In this document: positions 23,103-32,383 of the stretch, in pieces
How positions within the stretch are numbered: position 1 is the first letter of the stretch
How the letters are laid out: each line of letters starts with the position of its first letter
DNA from: CATQHP01 sp965214915
GTDB lineage: Bacteria; Acidobacteriota; Terriglobia; Bryobacterales; UBA6623
NCBI GenBank assembly: GCA_965214915.1
Contig: CBDCCP010000003.1
Coordinates: 620,001-684,000, forward strand
Direction: 5' to 3'
DNA: 64,000 nucleotides
Notes under the pieces: model-generated
What the model was told of the DNA's origin: nothing
What the model saw: only the letters and a program-made list of their open reading frames with translations
Databases searched by the model: none
Position numbers and translations under genes: made by a program

Positions 23103-25496
23103 ATGCGCCGCAATCCCAACCGTAGAGAGTTTCTGGCCGCGGCGGCCGCCGGCCTCGCCCCGCTTGCCTGCAACCGCGACGCCTCGCCCGCCGCCGCTCT
23201 CCGCCTCCGGTACGACCGGCCGGCAACGGAGTGGGTGGAGGCGTTGCCCGTGGGCAACGGCCGCCTCGGCGCAATGGTCTTCGGCGGCGTCTCCGCGGAG
23301 AGAATCCAGTTCAACGAAGACACCGTATGGCAGGGCGAACCTCACGATTACGCCCACGCCGGAGCGCACCGCTACCTCGAGCGCATCCGCCGGCTGCTGG
23401 CGGAAGGCAAGCAGGCCGAGGCCGAGCAACTGGCCATGGACGAGTTCATGAGCGTGCCGTTGCGGCAAAAAGCGTATCAGGCGTTCGCCGATCTCACGCT
23501 CGAATTTTCCGGCATCGACGCCGCGCAGACTGCCAACTACGAGCGGGCGCTCAGCCTCGACGACGCGGTCGCCTCCGTATCTTTCGATGCCGGCGGCGCG
23601 GCGTACGCCCGCGAGGTCTTCGCCTCCTACCCGGCTCAGGCGATTGTCGTCCGCTTGACGGCTTCCAGCAGCGGCCGCCTGAACTTCGCAGCCGGATTCC
23701 AGAGCGCCCACGAAACATCCGCCGTCGGCGAAAGCGGCGGCGACTTGACCCTTTCGGGCGCGGTGGCCGACAGCGCCATCCGCTTCGAGGCGCGTCTCGC
23801 CGCCGCAACCGACGGCGGCAGCGAAATCGCCGGCGGCAAACTGGTCGTCCGGGACGCCGGGCAGGCGACGCTCCTATTGGCCGGGGGCCACCAATTTCGT
23901 CAACTACCGCGATGTCTCCGGCGATCCGTCCGCCCGCAACGCCGAGCGCCCTCGCCGCCGTTCGCGGCAAATCGTACGAGCAACTCAAGGCCGACCATCT
24001 CGCCGATTACCGGAATCTTTTCCGCCGCGTCACGCTCGACCTGGGGCGCACCGCCTCCTCCGACCTGCCGACCGATCGGCGCGTCGAACGCTTCACCGCC
24101 TCCCCCGACCCCGAACTGGTCACGCTGCTGTTCCAATACGGCCGTTACCTGCTGATCGCCTCCAGCCGGGGCGCGGGGCAGCCGGCCAATCTGCAAGGGC
24201 TGTGGAACGACTCGAACAGTCCCCGCCTGGGACAGCAAGTACACCGTCAACATCAACACCGAGATGAACTATTGGCCGGCGGAATCGACAGCCTTGCCGG
24301 AAACTCAGGAACCGCTTTTCCGCGCCCTGCAAGACATCGCGGAATCGGGCGCGCGCACGGCGCGGGAGCATTACAACGCGCACGGCTGGGTCCTGCATCA
24401 CAATTTCGACCTGTGGCGGGGCACGGCCCCGATCAACCATTCCAATCACGGCATCTGGCCGACCGGCGGCGCATGGCTTTGTCAAAACCTCTGGCAGCGC
24501 TATCTCTACGGCGGCGACGAGAATTTTTTGCGGGAACGGCTTATCCGCTGCTCAAAGGCGCGTCGCGGTTCTTTGCGGACGCGCTGGTCGAGTCGCCCGA
24601 CGGCAAAGGGCTGATATCCGGCCCCAGCAATTCCCCCGAGAACGGCGGCCTGGTGATGGGACCGACGATGGACCATCAAATCGTCCGCAACCTGTTCGGC
24701 AACACCATCGCCGCCGCCCGCATCCTGGGGGCCGATCCCGACTTCGCCGCCGAGTTGGAAGCTCTGCGCAAACGCATCGCGCCCAACGCCGTCGGGCCGC
24801 CTGGGGCAGCTTCAAGAGTGGCTCGAAGACGTGGACGACCCCGAAAACAAGCACCGCCACGTCTCACACCTCTTCGGCCTGCACCCCGGCGTGGAGATCA
24901 CGCCTTACGGCGCGCCCGATCTTTTCGCCGCCGCGCGCAAGTCGCTCGAATTCCGCGGCGACGGCGCAACCGGCTGGTCGATGGGCTGGAAGGTCAACTG
25001 GTGGGCGCGCCTACTCGACGGCGACCACGCTTACCGCATCCTGTCGAACCTGCTGCAGCCCGTGCCCCAAGCATCGTCCCGCAATCTGGACGGGCGGCGC
25101 GGCGGGCTGTATCCCAATATGTTCGACGCCCATCCGCCGTTCCAGATCGACGGCAATTTCGGCGCAACGGCAGGCATCGCCGAGATGCTGCTGCAGAGCC
25201 ACGATCCCTACGGTACGCCGCTGGGCAAGAGCGGCGTCCAAAGCGGCAAGAGCGGCTACTTGCACCTGCTGCCGGCGCTGCCGTCCGCTTTCGCGAGCGG
25301 ATCGATCCGCGGGCGCTGCGGGCGCGGGGCGGCTTCGAAGTGGCGCTCGAATGGGCGCGAGGCCGCTTGACCGCGGCCCGCGATCGCATCCAGGCTGGGC
25401 AAGCCGCTCAAGGTCCGCTACCGGGAAGTCGAGCTCGATGTCGAACTGGCCGCCGGAGAGTCGTACACGCTCACCGCCGACTCATTCGATGCCTAG
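23103..25496 (+). pseudogene. Multiply frameshifted GH95-type alpha-L-fucosidase
   Basis: Joining frames gives a glycoside hydrolase family 95 protein of about 790 residues. There is a Tat-like leader (RRNPNRREFLAAAAAG), then WVEALPVGNGRLGAMVFGG and IQFNEDTVWQGEPHDY. NLQGLWND, TEMNYWPAESTALPE, HHNFDLWRGTAP, HRHVSHLFGLHPG, DGNFGATAGIAEMLLQSH and HLLPALP follow. At least seven small indels, mostly one base and mostly in G/C runs, break it near 23885, 23950, 24222, 24538, 24797, 25312 and 25395. The enzyme would remove alpha-L-fucose from exported glycans. A sugar transporter gene follows on the other strand. It is either a decaying gene or a patch of poor consensus. Confidence 0.85.
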
Positions 25497-26822
25497 CCGC
25501 TTCTGAATTTCTTCCAGGGGAACGCCCTTGGTTTCGGGCATCGCCTTGAGCACCCAAACCAACTGCAGCGCCATCATGCAGGAGTAGAAGGCGAAGGTAT
25601 GCCCTCCCGAAACCTCGGCGATCACCGGAAAGGTCCACGAAATCAGCGCCGCAAAAAACCAATGGGTAAAGCAGCCCAAGGCATGACCGCGGGCGCGTAC
25701 GCGATTGGGGAAAATTTCGCTCAGAAACACCCAGATCACGGCGCCCTGTCCGAAGGCGTGCGAGGCGATGAACACCAGCAGGGAGGCCAGAACGACCGCG
25801 CTGCCGAATGCGTCGAACTCGGTTCCGTAGCGGTAGAAGGCGGCCGCCGTCGCCGCCAGGCTGACGATGTAGCCGATCGACCCGGCGATCATCAGCTTCT
25901 TGCGCCCGAAATGGTCGATCACTGCGAGCGCCGCCATCGTGAAGACGAGATTCGTGCCCCCGACGGCGACCGCCTGCAGCAGCGCGGAGTCGTCGCCCGC
26001 CCCGGCCATGCGGAAAATGTGCGGCGCGTAGTACATCAGCGCGTTGATGCCCGAAAGCTGGTTGAACATAGCGATGGCTGTCGCCAGCAAGATAGGCTGC
26101 TTGTAGGCGGCGCGGAAAAGCGGCTCGCGCAGGCTGTGCCGCTCCAGCGCCAACGACTCCTCGATCTGCCGCACTTCTTCTTCGACCGAAGGCGCGCCCA
26201 GCGAGGCGAGCGTCGCGACGGCCTCATCGCGCCTGCCCCGGGCCACCAGCCAGCGCGGGCTGAGGGGCGTGGCGAACAGCAGCACGAAGAACAAGGCCGC
26301 CGGCAGGGCTTCGACGCCGAACATCATGCGCCATTCCATCGCGCCCAACTCGAAGCGGGCGACCAGGTAGTTCGACATATAGGCCGCGAGAATGCCCAAC
26401 ACGATATTGAATTGGGTAATGGCGACCAGACGGCCGCGCAGCCGCGCCGGCGAAATCTCGGCGATGTACAGGGGCGATACTACCGAAGCGCCGCCCACCG
26501 CCAAGCCGCCGATCAGCCGAAAAACGAGGAACGAATACCAATCCCAGGCCAGCGCGCTGCCCAGCGCCGAGACGAAATACAGCACCGCGATCCAGATCAG
26601 CGTCTTGCGGCGCCCGAGAACGTCGGAAGGCCTGCCGGCCGTCATCGCCCCCAGAATCGTTCCGATCAGGGCCGAGGCGACGGTCAGCCCCAGCAGCGAT
26701 GCCGAAAGGTCGAAAACTTCGCGCAGGCGGGCGGTGGCGCCGGAAATGACGGCGGTGTCGAAGCCGAACAGCAAACCGCCCAAAGCGGCAATGATCGAGG
26801 CGCGAAGCAAAGTCGAATTCAT
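25482..26822 (-). CDS. Sugar porter family MFS transporter
   Basis: A 446-residue permease with about twelve hydrophobic segments. Sugar-porter signatures are present: GGLLFGFDTAVISGA in segment 1, SDVLGRRKTL in loop 2-3, PLYIAEISPARLRGRLV and QFNIVLGILAAY. FNQLSGINALMYYAP is in segment 7, VIDHFGRKKLM in loop 8-9 and PETKGVPLEEIQ at the C-terminus. It imports a monosaccharide, probably with protons. The location next to a fucosidase remnant suggests fucose or a related sugar, but this is inference. The start at MNSTLLRAS (26822) removes an unlikely N-terminal extension. It overlaps the end of the fucosidase remnant by 15 bases. Confidence 0.92.
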   Translation of the reverse strand: MNSTLLRASIIAALGGLLFGFDTAVISGATARLREVFDLSASLLGLTVASALIGTILGAMTAGRPSDVLGRRKTLIWIAVLYFVSALGSALAWDWYSFLVFRLIGGLAVGGASVVSPLYIAEISPARLRGRLVAITQFNIVLGILAAYMSNYLVARFELGAMEWRMMFGVEALPAALFFVLLFATPLSPRWLVARGRRDEAVATLASLGAPSVEEEVRQIEESLALERHSLREPLFRAAYKQPILLATAIAMFNQLSGINALMYYAPHIFRMAGAGDDSALLQAVAVGGTNLVFTMAALAVIDHFGRKKLMIAGSIGYIVSLAATAAAFYRYGTEFDAFGSAVVLASLLVFIASHAFGQGAVIWVFLSEIFPNRVRARGHALGCFTHWFFAALISWTFPVIAEVSGGHTFAFYSCMMALQLVWVLKAMPETKGVPLEEIQKRLGIE

Positions 26823-26913
26823 GAGGTTTCGGCGGCCGCAACGGACGGTCATACAGGATCGCACACCTTCGCGCCGCGGGCGCGCGCCCACGGCATCGAG
26901 CCCGCCGGGGCCG

Positions 26914-27711
26914 TTACCGCTCTATCGGCGGCGTCTCGCGGACTTGCCCGCCGAGGGCTGCGTGCAATTCCTTGACGCGGATCACTTCGCCGTTTTCGAA
27001 CGTCACGAAAACGATGTCGCCGGGCGGTTCGCCGTAGAGCCAATCTTCCGTCTCGATGCCGGCTTTGTAGTCGCGCACCTTGCGCGCGGGCTTGCCCTTC
27101 GCCAGCAAGACCATTTCCTTGTCCATGCCTTCAATGACCGTCTTGCTCTCGATGGCGTCGCGGAATTTCTTGTCGATCTGGTCGAGATACAGCTCCGTCG
27201 CCGAACGCTGCTCGAAGTCCAGAACCGGTTTCAGCATCCGCTTGAGCTCGTCGGCGCTCGAGGGCGGGCCGCCGTCGCCGAAAACCAAGGCGAGCTTGGT
27301 TCCGCCGGGCGCGTGCGTTGCCTGATTGGCGCCCAGCGTGGTGCTCTGATTCATTGTGCCGGCCACTTGGATGCGATGCCACCATCTGCGGCCGCCGCTG
27401 ATTCCGTGATTCAACTCGACGATCAATTTCTGGCTCTTGAATTCCAGCTTGGTAATCTGCACCAAGTCGCCCAAGCGCGCCGCGGGGCCGAATTTACTCA
27501 TCGCGAAGGCCCACTCTTCCCGGTTATGCCGGCCGTCGGGCAACAACTCCAGCGGTTTCTTCGACCGCGGGATCAGCACCTTGGCGGCGCCGAATTCAGC
27601 CGCAAGGGAACGCACCAGAGCGGCTCGCTGCTCCGCCGTCAGTTTCTCCGTCTTGCCGGGCAGCGCGGCCGCCGCCAACAACGGGATCAACAGGAATCGA
27701 GCCGCTCGCAT
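26914..27711 (-). CDS. Secreted protein of unknown function
   Basis: A 265-residue protein with a cleavable signal peptide (MRAARFLLIPLLAAAALPG). The mature part has no recognised domain. It contains KLIVELNHGISGGRRWWHRI, ALVFGDGGPPSSADELKRML and IVFVTFENGEVIRVKELHAAL. The pattern of short beta-strands and a KPLELLPDGRHNREEW segment suggests a small beta-rich fold. The start was set at the signal peptide (27711), although the frame is open to 27867. The 5' end overlaps the CPBP gene by 25 bases, implying coupling. The function is not recognised. Confidence 0.65.
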   Translation of the reverse strand: MRAARFLLIPLLAAAALPGKTEKLTAEQRAALVRSLAAEFGAAKVLIPRSKKPLELLPDGRHNREEWAFAMSKFGPAARLGDLVQITKLEFKSQKLIVELNHGISGGRRWWHRIQVAGTMNQSTTLGANQATHAPGGTKLALVFGDGGPPSSADELKRMLKPVLDFEQRSATELYLDQIDKKFRDAIESKTVIEGMDKEMVLLAKGKPARKVRDYKAGIETEDWLYGEPPGDIVFVTFENGEVIRVKELHAALGGQVRETPPIER

Positions 27712-28598
27712 CGGGCGTCTCCGGCATCGCTCCGCATTTCGCGTTCCCATAACAGCACCGGCATCCCCTCGCGCCGCGGCAGCCGCCACAAAACAGCGGC
27801 TATCGAAACTGCTCCCACAGTTCCCACCGCTCCGGCTTCGGGGCCGTACGCTCCGCCCGTCAACCAAACGGCGCCGGTCGGCTCGAGGTTCAACTCCGTC
27901 AATCTAATTGTAAGGCCGGAAACGTTGGCGCCAAGTAACGCTTCCGCACAATTCCAGGAGTAATGTATGCCAACGGACAACCACAACGACCGCCGCCACA
28001 GAACCGCGAGGCCGAAGACGCCGCCGTAAAGCGCCGTATTCAGGGCCGCCGGCCAAGTGACCCCGGGGTTCGAAGCATGCAGCAGGGCGAAGGCGATGGA
28101 CGTCACCGCGACCGCGGCCGGGGGGCCGAACGCCCGCCCAAGTTGCTGCAAAAGATAGCCGCGCACGAACAGTTCCTCGCCTAACGCGCCGACCGCCAGC
28201 AGCAGCAGGCCGGTTCCCACCGAGCCGCGCCAATCGAAGCGAATCGCAGACGGCTCGATTGCGGTCCACGAGGCCCAGCCGGCCGCTTGCATCGCCGCGA
28301 CGATCAGCGCGCAGCTTCCCGCTCCGAGCGCCAGCCCAAGCAGGAGAGGCCGGACGAAATCCGCATCCAGGCCCAACGCCGACCAGCCGCGGGCCGGCGG
28401 GACGCGCAGCAAAAGCCCCGTGACCGCCGCCGTCCCGATAAATAGGGAAACCGCGTTCAGCGCGATCGGCGACGTGGTCAGCGAGCGCAGCGCCCAGGCG
28501 ACGGCGGCGCTCAAGACGAACGTTGCCGTGAAGAACAGGACGGCGAACAGCAACGCCGTAACGGCCTGCTTCCAACGACTGAACGGCTCTGCGGACAC
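27687..28598 (-). CDS. CPBP family intramembrane metalloprotease (CAAX protease-like)
   Basis: A 303-residue integral membrane protein with about seven hydrophobic segments. The ABI/CPBP catalytic motifs are Glu141-Glu142 with Arg146 in GEELFVRGYL, His173 in FALLHASNP, and His212 with Asn216 in GIHYSWN. Eukaryotic relatives cleave CAAX prenyl proteins; bacterial ones act in peptide processing or immunity and have unknown substrates. The C-terminus (from about residue 265) is a variable tail. It overlaps the secreted protein gene downstream. Confidence 0.9.
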   Translation of the reverse strand: MSAEPFSRWKQAVTALLFAVLFFTATFVLSAAVAWALRSLTTSPIALNAVSLFIGTAAVTGLLLRVPPARGWSALGLDADFVRPLLLGLALGAGSCALIVAAMQAAGWASWTAIEPSAIRFDWRGSVGTGLLLLAVGALGEELFVRGYLLQQLGRAFGPPAAVAVTSIAFALLHASNPGVTWPAALNTALYGGVFGLAVLWRRSLWLSVGIHYSWNCAEALLGANVSGLTIRLTELNLEPTGAVWLTGGAYGPEAGAVGTVGAVSIAAVLWRLPRREGMPVLLWEREMRSDAGDARCERLDSC

Positions 28599-28642
28599 AG
28601 GTTGCGCGGACAGGCCGCCGCGTCGAGAGGCGCGGCGTTGCT

Positions 28643-28686
28643 ATCCACTATCTCACTATCCACTATCCACGGGCGGCGAAGCCGCC
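28643..28686. repeat. Heptamer direct repeats plus a perfect hairpin
   Basis: TATCCAC-type heptamers (four, one altered to TATCTCAC) run into GGGCGGCGAAGCCGCCC, a seven-base-pair hairpin with a three-base loop. The hairpin ends at the stop codon of the minus-strand oxidoreductase, so it could terminate that gene. The heptamers resemble the style of the tract at 8184. Confidence 0.7.
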
Positions 28687-28687
28687 C

Positions 28688-29839
28688 CTACACCTCGATC
28701 CAGCGGCCCCCTTCGGCCGCCGAACGCGCCGCCGCGTGAACGACGGCAACGCTATGAGCGCCTTCCGCGCCGGTCGGATAGGAAAGACAGAGCGGATCGG
28801 TCGCGCGGTTCTCGCGCCGCGCCGCCAGCGCCTCGGCGAGGTCGGCATAGACGTTGGCGAACGCCCCGAGCATGCCTTCGGCGTGGCCGACCACAATCCG
28901 CGAGGCGCGCGCAGCCTCGGGCGACAGGCTCTCCGCGCCGCGCTCGAGGATACGGGTCGACTCGCCGACGGGCGTCCAGTAGAGTTGGTTCGGCTGTTCC
29001 TGCGTCCAGCGCAGCCCGCCCCGCTCGCCGAACACCCGCAGCGTCAACCCGTGCATCTGCCCCGCGGCTACGGCGCTGGCCCACAGGCGTCCGACCGCCC
29101 CGCCCGTAAAGCGCAAGGCCAGCAGGGCGTCGTCTTCCAACTCGCGGCCTGCGACGCACGAAACGAAATCGGCCGAAACGCTGCGCACTTCTTGACTGAT
29201 CGCATAGCAAGCCAAATGCAGCGCATGGGCGCCCACGTCCGCAAGCGCGGAGCTCACGCCCATCTGCCGCGGATCGTAGCGCCAGCGCACCCGCGGATTC
29301 TCGGCGTCCGCTGCGTCGGCGTGGAAGCCGTGAGCGAACTCGGCTACTACGACGCGAATCCGCCCCAGTTCTCCCGACCGCGCCATTGCCCGCGCCTGGC
29401 GGATCATCGGGTAGCCGGAATAGCCGTAGTTCACGGCAAGCACCCGGCGGCGCTCTTTTGCGCAGGCCGCCAGATCGAGGCCGTCCTCGACCGTCGTCGT
29501 CAACGGCTTCTCGCACAAGACATCGAAGCCGGCCTCCAAAAACGCCTTGGCGATCTCGTAGTGCGTAAAATTCGGCGTCGCAACCGTCACCAGGTCCAGC
29601 CGCCCGGCGTCCGGCGGAAGGGCGCGTTCCCGCTCCAGCATCTCGCGCCAATCGCCGTACGCCCTTGCCGCTTCTACGCCGCAGCGCGCGGCGAACTCGC
29701 GTCCCCGCTCGGGATCGACATCGAGAGCGCCGGCAACGAGCCGAAACCTGCGGTCCAGAGCCGATGCAATCCGGTGCGTCGCCCCGATCTGGCTACCCTC
29801 GCCGCCGCCGATCAGGCCCCAATTGAGTCTCCGTTCCAT
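28688..29839 (-). CDS. Gfo/Idh/MocA family oxidoreductase (cytoplasmic)
   Basis: A 383-residue NAD(P)-dependent oxidoreductase without a leader peptide, unlike the exported one at 6005. Visible are the Rossmann motif LNWGLIGGGEGSQIGATHRI, LVTVATPNFTHYEIAKAFLE and the catalytic VLCEKPLTTTVEDG. DVGAHALHLACY is typical of inositol/sugar dehydrogenase members with a substrate-binding histidine. The C-terminal FANVYADLAEALAARRENR is the usual region before the last helix. The start at 29839 places the Rossmann fold at residue 5; the longer frame to 29971 is rejected. The substrate is probably a sugar or inositol. Confidence 0.88.
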   Translation of the reverse strand: MERRLNWGLIGGGEGSQIGATHRIASALDRRFRLVAGALDVDPERGREFAARCGVEAARAYGDWREMLERERALPPDAGRLDLVTVATPNFTHYEIAKAFLEAGFDVLCEKPLTTTVEDGLDLAACAKERRRVLAVNYGYSGYPMIRQARAMARSGELGRIRVVVAEFAHGFHADAADAENPRVRWRYDPRQMGVSSALADVGAHALHLACYAISQEVRSVSADFVSCVAGRELEDDALLALRFTGGAVGRLWASAVAAGQMHGLTLRVFGERGGLRWTQEQPNQLYWTPVGESTRILERGAESLSPEAARASRIVVGHAEGMLGAFANVYADLAEALAARRENRATDPLCLSYPTGAEGAHSVAVVHAAARSAAEGGRWIEV

Positions 29840-29970
29840 GCGCGTCCGTCTCTCCGCCCGGCCGGCGATGCGATTCGATAGGCTACCAAAATCGCCGCCG
29901 GCGTGGAATTCATCGCGCCGGGACGGCGCGCCCGGCTCGATGCGGGTATGATGGAGAAGAAGGCGGCACA

Positions 29971-30567
29971 ATGGAGCCGTCTGTTGCGGATCCGGACATG
30001 TCGCGCCAAGTAGCTCAGTTCCTGCTCTCGACCGCGAACTTTCTCACGGTCTTGCGCTTGTTGGCAACGCCCCTAGTGGTTCTGCTGGTTTGGCAGTCGG
30101 CGGAGGCGCCCGAGTTGCGCCCCGCCATTGTTGCCTTTGTGGTGTTTCTGCAAGCGACCGACATGCTCGACGGGTTTCTGGCCCGCGCGGGCCGTCGCCG
30201 GCTCGGGGCCGGCAACCGCTTCGGCGAAATCCTCGACCCGCTGGCGGACAAGCTCTACATCGGCGCGGCGTACCTCACGCTGGCGCTGACGGGCCAATTC
30301 CATTTGTGGTTCGCTTGCCTGGTCATCCTGCGCGATGTCTCGATCGTCCTGGGCTGGAGCCTGGTTTTCTACCGCGCCGGCGTCGCCATTCAACCGAACG
30401 TTACGGGCAAGATCGCCGACGGCTTCCAGGCGTTCTTTCTGGCCGTCATTCTGCTTGAGCTTTCGCCGCCGGTGATCTTCTTCGGAACGACCGCGACCGC
30501 GGCCATGATCGTGTTCTCCGGCATCTCCTACGCAATGACCGCCCGCCACTCCGTGCGACACTGCTGA
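29971..30567 (+). CDS. CDP-alcohol phosphatidyltransferase (PgsA-like)
   Basis: A 198-residue inner-membrane enzyme. The family motif D(x)2DG(x)2AR(x)nG(x)3D(x)3D is visible as DMLDGFLARAGRRRLGAGNR followed by FGEILDPLADKLY. Several hydrophobic helices follow (FHLWFACLVILRDVSIVLGW and the C-terminal pair). It transfers a phosphatidyl group from CDP-diacylglycerol to an alcohol. PgsA (glycerol-3-phosphate) is the likeliest role, because a phosphatidylglycerophosphatase (pgpA) is in the same window, but other acceptors are possible. An alternative start is at 29998 (MSRQVAQ). Confidence 0.82.
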   Translation: MEPSVADPDMSRQVAQFLLSTANFLTVLRLLATPLVVLLVWQSAEAPELRPAIVAFVVFLQATDMLDGFLARAGRRRLGAGNRFGEILDPLADKLYIGAAYLTLALTGQFHLWFACLVILRDVSIVLGWSLVFYRAGVAIQPNVTGKIADGFQAFFLAVILLELSPPVIFFGTTATAAMIVFSGISYAMTARHSVRHC

Positions 30568-30734
30568 CCGCCGCAGCCGACGGGCGCGGGCAAGCAGCAG
30601 CGGCCTCAGCGCTGCCGAACGGCGAGGAACGGTAATTCGGAGGCCGCAACGGGCCGTTCCAAGTTGCAGCAACGCGGACGCCGCTCTAACCAACGGCTTG
30701 CGCCGACTGCCGGCTCCAAACAGTCCGGTCGAGA

Positions 30735-30989
30735 CTACTGAACGCTTTCCGCCGGCAACTGTGGGGCTTCCATTGGGTGATAGAAGTGGTGGATCGACAC
30801 TCCGTATTTCCTCTGCAAGTAATGCAGCTTGCGACGGCCTACGAGTTACGGAATCTCCATTGCCTCCATGACGGCGTCTTTCGTGAGGACGAACATAGGC
30901 GATTCCGTATCCTGGCGGTAAACATTCACTCGATGTCGGCGCAGAACGTCGATGACATCCTTGCGCGGGACTTCGCCGCCGATTGACAT
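30735..30989 (-). pseudogene. HicA-like toxin gene with an in-frame TAA
   Basis: From the ATG at 30989 the frame reads MSIGGEVPRKDVIDVLRRHR through KDAVMEAMEIP and then meets TAA at 30846-30848. It continues in the same frame as LVGRRKLHYLQRKYGVSIHH to a second stop at 30735. The whole 84-codon frame resembles HicA-like small toxins (N-terminal strand-helix, C-terminal LQRKYGVSI helix). A single base change explains the TAA. It lies seven bases after the HicB-like gene on the same strand. Confidence 0.6.
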
Positions 30990-30996
30990 TGACGCG

Positions 30997-31296
30997 TTAA
31001 ACCACCGGCCCGATAAATTGGATCCCGTGGAAGGGCAAGGGGGCGCTTTCCATGTCCGGAATCCGATGCAAGGAGACCTGAGTGAGCTGGTGGGACTTTG
31101 CGTTTGCGTTCAGCACTAGATCCCAAGCCTCTTGCGGCGCAACGCGCAACATGCCTGCAATCGTTCCGTGAATCTTCAAGTGTTCATGAATCGTTGCGTT
31201 CAGGCCGTCTTGAAACTTTTCCCGCGCATCTTCCACGGATTCTCCTTGAGCCGAGTAGTCGATCTCCAGGCAGGTATCGGTAAGGTTGGCGGCAAT
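30997..31296 (-). CDS. HicB-like antitoxin; start codon not evident
   Basis: About 100 codons read AANLTDTCLEIDYSAQGESV followed by EDAREKFQDGLNATIHEHLK. The beta-strand followed by the SVEDAREKFQDGL helix is typical of HicB-like antitoxins, and the C-terminus ends HGIQFIGPVV. No ATG, GTG or TTG lies at the expected position; an ATT stands there. The nearest upstream start (TTG at 31392) would fall inside the DUF6599 gene. A lost start codon or an unusual start is possible. Its partner downstream also carries a stop, so the pair is probably dead. Confidence 0.5.
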   Translation of the reverse strand: MAANLTDTCLEIDYSAQGESVEDAREKFQDGLNATIHEHLKIHGTIAGMLRVAPQEAWDLVLNANAKSHQLTQVSLHRIPDMESAPLPFHGIQFIGPVV

Positions 31297-31312
31297 CCTG
31301 CTGGCGGCAACG

Positions 31313-32327
31313 TCAGCGCTTGCGCGACGGACGCCGCGAGTTGCCGCGGCCGATGTTGAGCTGCTGCAGGTCGGCGCCCTCGGGCGCAGCAAGGATGGAC
31401 GCCGGCGCCACCTTGCCCGCCAGCCTGCGCGTAACGGCGACCAGGACGCCGCCTATAACCATCAGCACGGCCAAAATCGCGCATAGAAAGAGCGAATCCA
31501 GGACGATATTCTTGAGGCTGTCGTAGCGCTCGGGCGGCTGGTGATTGAGCGTGACATCGGCTCTGTAACGGATCGACGCCAGCAGCCGCTGCGCCTCGTC
31601 CGGCGAGGACGGGTCGAGCACCACCGAAATCAACGGGCCGTCGCGCTTGGCCACGACATTTTCGATGCCGTAAAAAACCCTCGATCTGCCCGCGGGAGAT
31701 CGGCGCTGAAGGGTAGCTGAGAATCAGCATCCGCAACTCGCCCGCGGGCGTAGCGTAAACGCCGTAATGCCCTTCCGTTCCAAAGTGAAAGCCGACCACC
31801 GACGGCGGCAGCATCGGCGCCACCTTTTCCAACGAGGTCGGCCCCAGGACATAGCGGACGGAGTCCGGCGTCAGCAACTCCTCGGGCACGTATTCCAACA
31901 CCGGCGGGTCGCCGGTCAGCTTCGGTCGGGGAAGATAGGCCAGGGCAACCTCGATATCGTCGGATTCCGGCAGGTCGCCGGTCAACTCAAGCAGATAGTT
32001 GCCGAAGTGGATCAGCGTATAGTTTCCTTTCTGCGCCGCCCGCTCGCCGCGAACGACGTCCTCCGCGCCGGCCGGTTTCAGCCATTGATACGCGGCGAAA
32101 GCGCCCGTGTCGTCGTAAAATTGCAACACCCTGGCATCGACCGCGAGTCCGTCGGCGGCACGGTACTCGGCCTGGCTGCCCTCCTCGAACCCTAACTCCT
32201 TGAAAAGCGCCGCGTCCTGCGGCTCATAGGCGCGCTCCTCGCCCCGCTCGAAGGCGCCCATCGCATCGTGCAGGATCGCGGCGGAAGACAACGCCGCGCA
32301 CATCAGGAAAGCAAATACGAATTTCAT
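31313..32327 (-). pseudogene. DUF6599 family protein gene with one frameshift
   Basis: From MKFVFAFLMCAALSSAAILH, a signal peptide, the frame matches the acidobacterial DUF6599 family. It includes AAYQWLKPAGAEDV, LIHFGNYLLELTG, SVRYVLGPTSLEKVAP and PSVVGFHFGTEG. A run of six A (31672-31677, T on the coding strand) has one extra base. The next frame then continues YGIENVVAKRDGPLISVVLD through a C-terminal membrane anchor (LDSLFLCAILAVLMVIGGVL). The family function is unknown. It is a genuine frameshift or a homopolymer error. Confidence 0.75.
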
Positions 32328-32383
32328 GGGCATCACCCTATAGACACCGCCGGCAAGCGGGCGGTTCCCCCAAGTCGGTTTTC

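Noticed and set aside
30777..30986. A 69-codon plus-strand frame
   Set aside because: The minus strand shows a better HicA-like frame with a single TAA next to a HicB-like gene.
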